From JAWLCQ01 sp041687095 (GTDB lineage Bacteria; Planctomycetota; Phycisphaerae; SM23-33): a stretch of 33,695 nt of DNA. The translations under genes were made by a program, and so were the position numbers. Of the stretch, positions 24,397-32,036 are shown in pieces (within the stretch, counting starts at the first letter, position 1; every line of letters starts with the position of its first letter). Where the stretch lies: NCBI GenBank assembly GCA_041687095.1, contig JAWLCQ010000039.1, forward strand, positions 1-33,695. The letters run 5' to 3'. The notes beneath the pieces are model-generated. The model saw only the letters and a list, made by a program, of their open reading frames with translations, was not told the origin of the DNA and did no database searches.

Positions 24397-25056
24397 TCAC
24401 TTCCCGACCTCCTGCACCCCTCGCGGCTGTTGGAGCTGGACGCGGATTCCCGCGATGCCCCCCAGCGCGAACGTCGTGAACTGCTCGACGAGCACCTCGG
24501 GGTCGGTCGGGGGCTGCCAGGCCCGCTGCTTGAGGCGGGACTGCATGCGGCGCATCCGCATGAGGTGCAGGCAGGGGGCGGTGACGCAGGTGGTGCACAG
24601 GCGGACGGAGGCCTCGTCGGCCTCGGGGCCCAGGAGTTCGGCGACGATGGTTTCGGTCAGCGCCCGCAGGGGGCGGATGGACTCGCGGAAGACCTGGCCC
24701 AGCAGCCCGGTGGGGTGGGCCATCTCCAGGGCCATGATCTGGAACGCTTCGTCCCGCGGGCCCAGGGTGCTCAGGACCAGCGAGCGGATGCGCCCGCGGA
24801 GGCGCTGCTCGGGCGGGGCGTCGGGGGGCACGCCCCCATCGGGCGGGAACGCCGACAGCACCGCCCGGTGCGCGTGCCGCCACGCCTCGACGTACAACTG
24901 CTCCTTCGAACCGAAGTGGTAGTTGACCGCCGCGATGTTGGCGTCGGCGCGGCCGCAGATGTCGGCGACGGTGGCGTCGCGGAATCCCTTGTCCGCGAAC
25001 GCCGCGCACGCCGCCTCCAACAGCCGCTCCCGTGTCCCCGCCGCTCCATTGGCCAT
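24397..25056 (-). CDS. TetR-family transcriptional regulator of the efflux operon
   Basis: 219 residues. The helix-turn-helix is DATVADICGRADANIAAVNYHFGSKEQLYVEAW (about 27-59), the canonical TetR N-terminal domain. The C-terminal ligand domain with IMALEMAHPTG and CVTAPCLHLMRM resembles the CerR/YbiH group. It is likely a ligand-released repressor of itself and the downstream tolC-macA-macB genes, which follow in the same direction after 122 nt. ATG 25056 has AAGGAG 6 nt upstream; a GTG at 25071 is less likely. The ligand is unknown. Confidence 0.92.
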   Translation of the reverse strand: MANGAAGTRERLLEAACAAFADKGFRDATVADICGRADANIAAVNYHFGSKEQLYVEAWRHAHRAVLSAFPPDGGVPPDAPPEQRLRGRIRSLVLSTLGPRDEAFQIMALEMAHPTGLLGQVFRESIRPLRALTETIVAELLGPEADEASVRLCTTCVTAPCLHLMRMRRMQSRLKQRAWQPPTDPEVLVEQFTTFALGGIAGIRVQLQQPRGVQEVGK

Positions 25057-25077
25057 GACCGACTCCTTCACCCCCGG

Positions 25078-25116
25078 TCAAACGCCCATTTAAATCGATT
25101 ATTTCAAACGCGTCAA
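25078..25116 (-). promoter_or_regulatory. Sigma70-type promoter and possible TetR operator
   Basis: Minus strand: TTGACG (25111-25116), exact 17-nt spacer, TTAAAT (25088-25093), the best promoter in the window. Two direct copies of TCAAACG (25078-25084 and 25104-25110) flank the -10, and the spacer contains the palindrome AATCGATT. It drives tetR and the efflux genes; TetR could bind here to autoregulate. Confidence 0.7.
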
Positions 25117-25138
25117 CCGATTCTTCGGATTCGCCCCC

Positions 25139-25287
25139 CCCCGTTGACACGCCCCCCGTTCCCCGGGGGCCTCGGGTTTGCCGCAGCCGTGTCTCCCCGT
25201 GCGCTCGTGCGAGCACGGCTGCAAACGGCGCAGCCGTGGCACCCGCGAGTTCCACGCCGCGAAGCCCCCGCCCGTTGACACGCCCCC
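25139..25287. repeat. Palindromic element bracketed by a 17-bp direct repeat
   Basis: CCCGTTGACACGCCCCC occurs at 25139-25155 and again at 25271-25287. Between them is a GGCAAAC/GGCACCC-family palindrome: CAGCCGTG (25184-25191) pairs with CACGGCTG (25214-25221), followed by CAAACGGCGCAGCCGTGGCA and CCCG. It fills the gap between tetR and the methyltransferase gene. Confidence 0.65.
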
Positions 25288-25310
25288 GTCCACCGGAGAC
25301 AACTGGGCGC

Positions 25311-26831
25311 ATGACCGCCGCCCCCAACAGCTACGACGCCCTGCCGTACCTCGACCGCGCGTTCGTCTCCGCGCATCCCGACCGCCTCGCCACCGTCGCC
25401 GCCCTGCACGGGCTGCCCGCCCCGCCCGTCGAGGCGTGCACGGTCCTCGACATCGGCTGCGGGGTGGGCGGGAACCTGCTGCCCATCGCCGCCGCCCTCC
25501 CCCACGCCCGCCTGCTGGGGATCGACCTCTCGCCCCGCCAGATCGACCTCGCCCGCCAAACCGCCGACGCCTGCGGGCTGACCAACGTCGAGTTCCGCTG
25601 CGCCGACCTCCTGGACTTCTCCCCCTCCGAGGGCCCCTTCGACTACATCCTCTGCCACGGGGTGTACTCCTGGGTGCCCCGCGTCGTGCAGGACCGCATC
25701 CTCACGCTCTGCCGCGACGGGCTCAGCGACCGCGGGCTCGCCGTCGTGAGCTACAACGCCTACCCCGGCTGGCACGCCGGGTCCGCCGTCCGCGACGCCC
25801 TGCGCCTCGGGGCCGCCGGCGAGACCGAACCCCTCCGCCAGGTCGCCGCCGGTCTGGCGTTCCTCCAGTTCCTCGCCGACTCCCTCTTCGAGCCCGACGG
25901 TCCCTACGGAACCGCCCTCCGCCTCGCCTCCCAAACCCTCCCCCGCGAGTGCCCGGGCTACGTCTTCCACGAGTACCTCGAGGAGTGCAACACGCCCCTG
26001 CACTTCCGCGACTTCGCCGCCCGCCTCCACGCCGCCTCCCTCCGCTTCCTCGACGACGCCTCCCTCCACGACCCCTCCCACCAGCTCGCCCCCCCCGCCC
26101 GCGCAAAGCTCCAGGGCCTCGCCGACGACCGCACCCGCTGCGAGGAACTCCTGGACCTGCTCCGCAACCGCGCCTTCCGCTCCGACGTCCTCTGCCGCGC
26201 CGCCGCACCCGCCCGCGACTGGATCGAGGGCGACACCGCCCGCTCCCTCCTCTTCCACGCCGCCGCCGAACCCCTCGGACCTGCCCCCGACGGGGCGGGC
26301 GAGCAGTTCCGCAGCCCCCAGGGCCTCACCCTCACCACGAGCGACCCCGCCCTCACCACCGCCCTCCGCGCCCTGCACGACGAGCGCCCGCGGATGCTCT
26401 CGTTCCCCGAACTCGCCGCCCGCGTCCGCCGCGCCACCGGGACCGTGGACGAAACCCACCTCGCCCGCGCGCTCGCGGGCTGCGGGACGGGCACGCTCAT
26501 CGATCTGCACGCCCACGCCCCCGCCATCGCCCACGCCCCACCGCAACGCCCGCGGGCGACGACGCTCGCGAGGCGGCAGGCGATGGGCCCCGGGCCCGTC
26601 GTCACGCTCCGCCACCGCAGCGTGGACCTCTCCCCCCTCTCCCGCCGCACGCTGGCGCTGCTGGACGGGACGCGGGACCGGGCGGAGTTGGCGGAGGCGA
26701 TCCTGAACCAGAACAGCGCGGACAACCGCGCCCCCGACACGCCCGCCCTCACGCCTCAGAACGTTCACCCGGCGCTCGAGGAGACGCTCACCGCCCTGGC
26801 CCGCTACAGCCTCCTGTGCGCCGACCGCTGA
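25311..26831 (+). CDS. Class I SAM-dependent methyltransferase with regulatory domain
   Basis: 506 residues from ATG 25311. The Rossmann-type SAM motif I is TVLDIGCGVGGNLLPIA (44-60). Acidic motif II is LLGIDLSPRQ, then CADLLDFSP and DYILCHGVYSWVP. Residues about 215-300 (FHEYLEECNTPLHFRDFA) match the methyltransferase regulatory domain (PF10119 type) found in bacterial proteins of this architecture. The C-terminal third has a winged-helix-like PqqA-binding look (LSRRTLALLDGTRDRAELAE). Substrate unknown. No strong ribosome binding site is seen; GGAG is 14 nt upstream. Monocistronic, divergent from tetR. Confidence 0.88.
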   Translation: MTAAPNSYDALPYLDRAFVSAHPDRLATVAALHGLPAPPVEACTVLDIGCGVGGNLLPIAAALPHARLLGIDLSPRQIDLARQTADACGLTNVEFRCADLLDFSPSEGPFDYILCHGVYSWVPRVVQDRILTLCRDGLSDRGLAVVSYNAYPGWHAGSAVRDALRLGAAGETEPLRQVAAGLAFLQFLADSLFEPDGPYGTALRLASQTLPRECPGYVFHEYLEECNTPLHFRDFAARLHAASLRFLDDASLHDPSHQLAPPARAKLQGLADDRTRCEELLDLLRNRAFRSDVLCRAAAPARDWIEGDTARSLLFHAAAEPLGPAPDGAGEQFRSPQGLTLTTSDPALTTALRALHDERPRMLSFPELAARVRRATGTVDETHLARALAGCGTGTLIDLHAHAPAIAHAPPQRPRATTLARRQAMGPGPVVTLRHRSVDLSPLSRRTLALLDGTRDRAELAEAILNQNSADNRAPDTPALTPQNVHPALEETLTALARYSLLCADR

Positions 26832-26932
26832 CGGACGCCAAAGCCCCCACCCCTTGCACCGCGAAGCTCCCGGCCCGCCCAACGGGTCCGCCCCGGGGGT
26901 CTCCTGGTCCGCCCCACACGCTTGCGCGTTTG

Positions 26933-27108
26933 CGCCGGGGCTCTCCTGAGCCCCGGCGTCCGGGAGGGGCGAGGCACGCCTCCGCGCCAGCGCCATTGGA
27001 GCGCCCCCCCCATCGCGGCGGAAACCGCCGCGACCGATGCGCCGCCTTCACGCTTCGCGAACGCCGCGCGAACGTTCCAGGACGACGGGGGTCAGGAGAC
27101 CCCCGTCG
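26933..27108. repeat. Cluster of three perfect hairpins
   Basis: Part of the 377-bp gap (26832-27208) between convergent genes. Hairpin 1: 26933-26958, 11-bp stem CGCCGGGGCTC, loop TCCT. Hairpin 2: 27013-27033, 9-bp stem TCGCGGCGG, loop AAA. Hairpin 3: 27083-27108, 11-bp stem CGACGGGGGTC, loop AGGA. Hairpins 1 and 3 are one motif in opposite orientations with complementary loops. A degraded copy (GGGGGTCTCCTGG) is at 26895-26907. They may jointly terminate the flanking transcripts. Confidence 0.75.
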
Positions 27109-27130
27109 CACGCAATGCAGGCCTTTCGTC

Positions 27131-27206
27131 GGCAGCCCGCAACTACACCGGGAACCATCGGGCTGCCGCTGGAAGCTCGCAACTGCACCGGGAACCTTCG
27201 TTGCAG
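27131..27206. repeat. Two 40-bp-spaced repeat units with hairpins
   Basis: GCAACTACACCGGGAACCAT (27139-27158) recurs as GCAACTGCACCGGGAACCTT (27179-27198), period 40. Unit 1 lies in the loop of a perfect 9-bp stem (27131-27139 / 27159-27167); unit 2 is enclosed by GCAAC/GTTGC (27179-27183 / 27200-27204). It abuts the ABC transporter stop. Confidence 0.7.
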
Positions 27207-27208
27207 TG

Positions 27209-29059
27209 CTACAGGCCCGCCCCCACCTGCCGAGCCCAGAGCTGCGCGTAGAGCCCCCCGCGTTCGATCAGCTCGTCGTGCGTGCCCATTTCGGCGACGC
27301 GGCCGGCGTCGAGGGCGATGATGCAGTCGGCGTCGCGGGCGACGGAGAGGCGGTGGGCGATGACGAACGTCGTCCGCCCGGCCGCGAGGCGGGCGAGGGC
27401 CTCCATGACGAGGGCTTCGCTGGTGGCGTCGAGGTTGCTGGTGGGTTCGTCCATGATCAGCACGCCGGGGTTCTTGAGGAACGCGCGGGCGATGGCGATC
27501 CGCTGGATCTGCCCGCCCGAGAGCCCCACCCCGCGCTCCCCGATGAGCGTGTCGTACCCGTGCTCCGTTTCGAGGATGAACCGCTCGGCGTTGGCGGAGC
27601 GGGCGGCGGAGCGGATCTCGTCCATCGTCGCCTCTCTCCGCCCGTACTGGATGTTCTCGCCGATGGTCCCGCTGAAGAGCACGGGCTCCTGGGGGACGAT
27701 GGCGATGGCCTTGCGGAGGGAGCGGATGCGGACGTCGCGGAGGTCGGTGTCGTCGAGGAGGATCCGCCCGCCCTGGATGTCGTAGAAGCGGGGCAGGAGG
27801 CTCATGAGGGTGCTCTTGCCCGCCCCGCTCTCGCCCACAAGGACGACCTTGGACCCCGGGGCGATGGCGAAGCTCACGTCGCGGAGGACCACGACGGGGG
27901 TGTCGGCGGGGTAGGAGAACGACACGTGGTCGAACGTCACGCGCGGGGCTCCGGACAGCGCGAGCGGCTTGGCCCCGGGGGCGTCCTGGATGTCGGGCGT
28001 GGTGTCGAAGAAGTCGTACACGCGGTCGGCGGCGGCGGCGGAGACCTGCATCTGGGTGTAGAGGTTGGCGAAGAACTCCAGGGGCTGGAGGAGCTGGGCG
28101 GTGTACATGTAGTACAGCGGGAGCATGCCCAGCGTCACCTCGCCCCCGCCCCCGTGCGTGATGCGGTAGAGCCCGAAGACCAGGACGATGATGAGCCCGG
28201 TGAGGCGGGTGATCTCGGTGGCGGCCGTCACGAACCCCGCGAGGAGTCGTTGGCGGAGGGTGTGGAGGCGGAGGGTTTCGGCCTCCCCGAGGACCTGGCG
28301 TTCCTCGTGGCGTTCGGCGGTGAAGGCCTGGACCTCGCGGACCATGGAGAAGCGTTCCTGGACGAGCCCGCTGATGCGTTCGACGGACTCGCGGGTGCGG
28401 CGGGTGGCTCGGCGCATGGGGCGGCGGACGAGGCGGGTGGTGACGAGGAAGATGGGCGTGGTCGCGAAGGCCACCAGCGCCCACTGCCAGTCGAGCGAGA
28501 AGAGGATGACGGTGATGACGATGGCCCGCAGGATCATCTGCGAGAGCTGGATGAGGATGAGGTCGAAGGCCTGCTGGGCGGCCTCGACGTCGGCGATGAC
28601 GCGGGCGACGAGCGAGCCCGTGGGCCGCTGCGTGTGGAACCCCAGCGACAGCCGCTGCAGGTGCTGAAAGAGGCGGAAGCGGATGTCGCGGATGGCGCTG
28701 GCGGCCGCCACGAACGGGTAGTAGAACCGCCCGAGCGTCACGCCCCAGTGGATGACCATGGCGGCGGCGAAGGCGAGGGCGATCCACCCGATCCGCGACC
28801 AGACCGCATCGGCGGAGAGCTGCCCGTCGACGAAGGGCGTGCCCACGTCGTCGATGACGTACTTGAGGAACCAGGGCATGACGAGCCCCAGGCCCATGCG
28901 GGCGAGCCCGGTGACGAACCCCGCCAGCAGGGAGGGCCAGTACGGCAGGGAGAAGCGCAGGAACCGCCAGAGGTGGCGGAGGCTGGTGCTTTCCCGTTCG
29001 GGTTTCGGCGCGGACTTCGCGTCGCCCCCCCCCGTCCCCTTCGTCGCCAACATCGTCAT
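27209..29059 (-). CDS. MsbA-type ABC exporter (fused membrane and ATPase domains)
   Basis: 616 residues, one half-transporter that should act as a homodimer. Residues about 25-340 form the six-helix type-IV exporter membrane domain (FSLPYWPSLLAGFVTGLARM; FYYPFVAAASAIRDIRFRLF). The ATPase domain (about 375-610) shows Walker A GESGAGKST, signature LSGGQIQR, Walker B VLIMDEPTSNLD and the switch His in VIAHRLS. It is closest in style to lipid/multidrug exporters (MsbA, BmrA). The substrate cannot be read. GAGG lies 7 nt before ATG 29059; ATG 29053 is an alternative. Single gene with its own -10. Confidence 0.93.
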   Translation of the reverse strand: MTMLATKGTGGGDAKSAPKPERESTSLRHLWRFLRFSLPYWPSLLAGFVTGLARMGLGLVMPWFLKYVIDDVGTPFVDGQLSADAVWSRIGWIALAFAAAMVIHWGVTLGRFYYPFVAAASAIRDIRFRLFQHLQRLSLGFHTQRPTGSLVARVIADVEAAQQAFDLILIQLSQMILRAIVITVILFSLDWQWALVAFATTPIFLVTTRLVRRPMRRATRRTRESVERISGLVQERFSMVREVQAFTAERHEERQVLGEAETLRLHTLRQRLLAGFVTAATEITRLTGLIIVLVFGLYRITHGGGGEVTLGMLPLYYMYTAQLLQPLEFFANLYTQMQVSAAAADRVYDFFDTTPDIQDAPGAKPLALSGAPRVTFDHVSFSYPADTPVVVLRDVSFAIAPGSKVVLVGESGAGKSTLMSLLPRFYDIQGGRILLDDTDLRDVRIRSLRKAIAIVPQEPVLFSGTIGENIQYGRREATMDEIRSAARSANAERFILETEHGYDTLIGERGVGLSGGQIQRIAIARAFLKNPGVLIMDEPTSNLDATSEALVMEALARLAAGRTTFVIAHRLSVARDADCIIALDAGRVAEMGTHDELIERGGLYAQLWARQVGAGL

Positions 29060-29080
29060 GACTGCACCTCGCAGCGCGTG

Positions 29081-29086
29081 ACTATA
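29081..29086 (-). promoter_or_regulatory. Candidate -10 box of the ABC exporter gene
   Basis: Minus strand reads TATAGT (5/6), 22 nt before the ATG at 29059. The -35 is weak. Confidence 0.4.
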
Positions 29087-29139
29087 GCGGAGCGCGGCGA
29101 GATGTCCAGCACTCGTCGGATTCGAGATTCCCGAGGGAT

Positions 29140-29171
29140 GGGCCGCAGAGACGCGGAGGCGCAGAGAGGAG
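29140..29171. repeat. ccgcagag dispersed repeat (R3)
   Basis: CCGCAGAGACGCGGAGGCGC followed by AGAGAGGAG. Single-arm copy of the repeat seen at 16651, 18446, 31821 and 32037, upstream of the ABC exporter gene. Confidence 0.6.
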
Positions 29172-29226
29172 AAGGGGTTCGGCGTACTGTTTTCAGCGTC
29201 GCTGACGTGTTCGGCATGGCGCGGTG

Positions 29227-29316
29227 AGGCAGGGCGTGCAGCGCGGTAGGGCGTGCAGGGGCGGGCGGAGCGAAGCGCAGCCGCCCCTGCGCGCGGGACG
29301 CGGTCTCCCGCGCGCA
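29227..29316. repeat. Palindromic repeat, left flank of the uncharacterised gene
   Basis: GAGGCAGGGCGTGCAG begins a unit with a perfect 10-bp stem GCAGGGGCGG (29255-29264) / complement (29281-29290), inner sequence GGAGCGAAGCGCAG, then a second stem GCGCGGGA / TCCCGCGC. Clearly related, in the same orientation, to 30165-30233. No other gene in the 271-bp gap. Confidence 0.7.
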
Positions 29317-29330
29317 GGCGTCTCTACGGG

Positions 29331-30101
29331 TCACGTCTGCGAGCGGAGAACGTACTTGCGCAGCCATCGGTGCTGCTCGTGCGCCTGCGAAAGCTCTTGA
29401 GCGAAGGGGGCGTCGCTGTGGGCAAAGAATGCACGCTCCAGAGCTTCGCCCGTCTGCGGCGACAGCAGCCACTTCTGGATCTGTCCCATCTGCTTCCGCC
29501 GTTCGCGCAACCAGGAGTTGCCGAGGCGCCCGTGGCGCATGAGGGCGTCGTAATTGGTGTCCACCATGGCGGCGAGGTGGCGAAGCGGGTTGGCGTCGTC
29601 GCGGGACCGCCAGTAGTCCAGAAACGGAGCGAGGTCGTCCTCGGCGAGCCCGATGGCGCTGAGGCAGGAGTCGATCGTCACTCTGAACTCCAGGGCGGTC
29701 GGATCGCGGGAGAGGATATGTTTCCACCAGGCGAGAAGGAACTCGTGGACCGCCTCCTGTTCCGCGTCGGGCCACTGGTGCCAATCGGAGTAGGAAAGCT
29801 TTCCGATCAGGACCTCTGGATCGGTGGTCTCCTGGCCCCAGTAGAGCAACTCCAGCACACGCGGCAGGAAGTGCTTGAAGTCGGCGGCTTCCCCGACAGT
29901 GGTAACGGCGTGGACGACGTACTCGGCGAGATTGCCGGGCGTCAGGTCGGTGAGCGGCGTGACGCAGAGATGGTCGATCTCCTCCTGCGTCATGCCCCAG
30001 CGCGGCATGTTCCGTCGGGCGACGTAGCGCGCAAAGACCTCGTACAGCCGGCGGATCGCATCGGGCTTGGGCGAACGGTCGTACGGTCGCTCGATCAGCA
30101 T
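29331..30101 (-). CDS. Uncharacterised soluble protein, lower GC than its neighbours
   Basis: 256 residues, no signal peptide or membrane helix, rich in Trp, His and charged residues. The segment CVTPLTDLTPGNLAEYVVHAVTTVGEAADFKHFLPRVLELL (about 45-86) resembles an unnamed bacterial family (pattern: ...PL-LT---L--Y---A--T-G---DFKHFLPR-LELL). I know no function for it. Codon use is visibly less GC-biased than the flanking genes, and the gene is bracketed by related palindromes (29227-29316 and 30165-30233), both suggesting acquisition as a unit. A possible promoter (TTGTCT - 15 nt - TATACG) lies within 60 nt upstream. Confidence 0.8.
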   Translation of the reverse strand: MLIERPYDRSPKPDAIRRLYEVFARYVARRNMPRWGMTQEEIDHLCVTPLTDLTPGNLAEYVVHAVTTVGEAADFKHFLPRVLELLYWGQETTDPEVLIGKLSYSDWHQWPDAEQEAVHEFLLAWWKHILSRDPTALEFRVTIDSCLSAIGLAEDDLAPFLDYWRSRDDANPLRHLAAMVDTNYDALMRHGRLGNSWLRERRKQMGQIQKWLLSPQTGEALERAFFAHSDAPFAQELSQAHEQHRWLRKYVLRSQT

Positions 30102-30164
30102 GGAGGCGCTTTCCCGTGGTTGTCTTCAGCGTATACCAACGACCCGCTGCAGACAACGGACCAG

Positions 30165-30233
30165 TAGAGGCAGGGCGCGCAGGGGCGGGCGCAGCGAAAC
30201 GCAGCCGCCTGCGCGCCCTACGCCTGCGCTCTA
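30165..30233. repeat. Palindromic repeat, right flank of the uncharacterised gene
   Basis: TAGAGGCAGGGCGCGCAGG...CCTGCGCGCCCTACGCCTGC...CTCTA folds on itself over nearly its whole length, with GCAGCGAAACGCAG at the tip. It shares GAGGCAGGGCG-GCAGG and AGCGAA-CGCAGCCGCC with 29227-29290 and overlaps the last codon of the beta-propeller gene. Confidence 0.7.
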
Positions 30234-31778
30234 CACGAACCGGATCGAGAACACCTCGGCGTTGCGCAGGTGCACGAGCACCTTGCGCCACTGGTGCGCC
30301 GCTGGCAGGTCCGCCTTGCCCGCCCACGTCAGGACGTGGCCCGTCGCGTCGCCGGTGAACCCGTCGCACGCGTCGGGCGTGCAGGGGGCGAGGGGCTGGT
30401 TGTGATGGTCCAGCAGCGCGACGCGCACCTCCCCGCCCGGGCGGCAGCGGGCGTTGATGGCCAGGCGCGTCCCCCCCGACCGCAGCGGGCGGGTGAGGAC
30501 GTAGCCCGGGCGGGCAGGCCCGGCGTCGAGGGAGGCGAGGCCCTCCTTCCGCAGCTCCGCCGCCCCCAGGCAGAAGCGGACCGTCCCCTGCGGGTCGCGG
30601 GCCTCGGGGGAGTCGATGTTCTCGCCCCCGGCCATCCACCAGTCGTGGTGGCAGCTCGACCCGCCGTGGAAGAACACCCACCGCCCATCGAGTTCGATGG
30701 GCTGGGAGGTCATCGAGACCATGTGGGCGTCCCAGTGCCCCGCCCCGCGGGGCGCGAGGAACGGCCGCCCGCGGTCGGCGGGGCGGAAGCGCAGGCCGTC
30801 GCGGGAGTGCAGGAGGCGGACGTCCATCTCGCTGTCGACGAAGCGGAAGACGCCCAGCGTCCCGAAGTGCATCCCCCCGCAGCGGAACTGCTGCATCCCG
30901 TAGTGCCCCTCGTCGAGGTTGTCGTCGGTGTCGTTGGGGACGCTGACGGGGATGGGGTCCGTCCAGTGGAGGAAGTCGGCGGAGCGGGTCTGGTAGACGC
31001 GGCGCTTGTTCATGAGGTCGGGGCGGTTGGGGTAGTACGGGGCGAACCACCCGCAGACGTGCGGCGTCCCCGGCGGGTGGGCCGCCGCGCCCATCCGCCC
31101 GTGGCGCGTGTTCTGCACGAACATGCGGGCGTCGGGGTCGTAGTGCAGGCAGGACACGTCGCTGAGATGGCTGCCGCTGGAGCCCAGCGTGGGCTTCTGC
31201 TCGTAGGGCGTCCAGTGGATCCCGTCGGGCGAGTGGGCGACCTGGATCTCGTGGCGGACGCCCCGGCCGGCCTCGCACGTCGCGCGGGAGAAGATCGTTC
31301 GGAACCGTTCCTCGGGCGTGGGCGGGTGCGGGTCGAGGACGATCCCGTTGGAGTGCACGCCCACGTTCGCCCAGGGGTTGGCGGGGGAGGGCTCGGCGCC
31401 CTCGACGTGGCCCATGACGATGTTGGTCGGTTGCCCGTCCACGGCCGCCACGTCGAGCTGGGGCTTCTCCCAGTGGACCCCGTCGGTGCTCTGGGCGTAG
31501 AGGAGGCGGTTCTTCCACGCGTGCGTCTTGCCGTCGAGTTCCCCGAGGTCCTCGTACCAGCACTTCAGCAGCCCGTCGGCGGGGTCGCGGAGGACGACGT
31601 GGTTGGAGTACGTGAAGTACAGCGTCCGCTCCCAGGGGCGGTCGGCGAACAGGACGGGCTTGTCCCCGCACCGCTGCGGCTTATGCCAGCGGCGCGTCGC
31701 CCCCTGCGTCACCTCGATGATGTCGCTGTCCACGAAGAGCTGCGGAACGTCGTCCACGTGCAGGTACGTGCTGTCCAT
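30231..31778 (-). CDS. Beta-propeller glycoside hydrolase-like protein (GH32/43 superfamily)
   Basis: 515 residues from ATG 31778, with GGAGG 8 nt upstream. A longer in-frame ATG at 31889 would translate the R4 repeat and is rejected. The sequence has the repeating pattern of five-bladed propeller enzymes: YSNHVVLRDPADGLLKCWYED, LLYAQSTDGVHWEKP, IQVAHSPDGIHWTPYEQ, VYQTRSADFLHWTDP, LLHSRDGLRFRP and WVFFHGGSSCHHDWW. No signal peptide, so probably cytoplasmic. The last 90 residues look like a beta-sandwich. Catalytic acids cannot be assigned with confidence; an activity on plant or algal glycans is an inference from the fold and from the divergent beta-helix neighbour. Confidence 0.8.
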   Translation of the reverse strand: MDSTYLHVDDVPQLFVDSDIIEVTQGATRRWHKPQRCGDKPVLFADRPWERTLYFTYSNHVVLRDPADGLLKCWYEDLGELDGKTHAWKNRLLYAQSTDGVHWEKPQLDVAAVDGQPTNIVMGHVEGAEPSPANPWANVGVHSNGIVLDPHPPTPEERFRTIFSRATCEAGRGVRHEIQVAHSPDGIHWTPYEQKPTLGSSGSHLSDVSCLHYDPDARMFVQNTRHGRMGAAAHPPGTPHVCGWFAPYYPNRPDLMNKRRVYQTRSADFLHWTDPIPVSVPNDTDDNLDEGHYGMQQFRCGGMHFGTLGVFRFVDSEMDVRLLHSRDGLRFRPADRGRPFLAPRGAGHWDAHMVSMTSQPIELDGRWVFFHGGSSCHHDWWMAGGENIDSPEARDPQGTVRFCLGAAELRKEGLASLDAGPARPGYVLTRPLRSGGTRLAINARCRPGGEVRVALLDHHNQPLAPCTPDACDGFTGDATGHVLTWAGKADLPAAHQWRKVLVHLRNAEVFSIRFV

Positions 31779-31820
31779 GCGTTTCGCCTCCAGGTTGAGG
31801 GGGGTTTCCCGGGTCTTCTT

Positions 31821-31900
31821 CGCCGCGGAGATCGCGGAGAACGCAGAGAGAAGAGAGTTGCACGAATGCCGTGCCTCCGTTCCCTGCACTCTCCGCGTTA
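31821..31900. repeat. ccgcggag dispersed repeat with partial second arm (R4)
   Basis: CGCCGCGGAGATCGCGGAGA followed by ACGCAGAGAGAAGAGAG, with a short opposite arm CTCTCCGCGTT at 31890-31900. Nearly the same core as R1 (GATCGCGGAGA). Confidence 0.65.
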
Positions 31901-31947
31901 GACCGGATTCTCCGGAACGTCACCGCTCCTGAGCGACAGAGCATCCA

Positions 31948-32018
31948 CAACGGACGCGAAATCGCAAGCCCCTGCCCCCGGTCCGGTCCGGTCCACGCTT
32001 GCGATTTGGCGTCCGTTG
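31948..32018. repeat. Long inverted repeat in the divergent promoter region
   Basis: 22-bp arms with one mismatch: 31948-31969 (CAACGGACGCGAAATCGCAA then GC) and the complement at 31997-32018, loop of 27 nt containing GGTCCGGTCCGGTCC. The TTTGGCGTCCGT end also occurs at the terminator near 18531. Confidence 0.75.
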
Positions 32019-32036
32019 GGAAACTGTTTCGGGACT

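Noticed and set aside
27139..27198. Possible CRISPR array
   Set aside because: Only two units, 40 bp apart, diverged, located in hairpins and with no cas genes nearby.
25178..29227. A 1349-residue open frame on the plus strand
   Set aside because: It is rich in Arg, Pro and Gly, crosses the methyltransferase gene in another frame and the ABC exporter antisense; those two have clear domains. It is open because of the high GC content.
31779..31889. N-terminal extension of the beta-propeller protein to an ATG at 31889
   Set aside because: The added residues are a translation of repeat R4; ATG 31778 has a good GGAGG.
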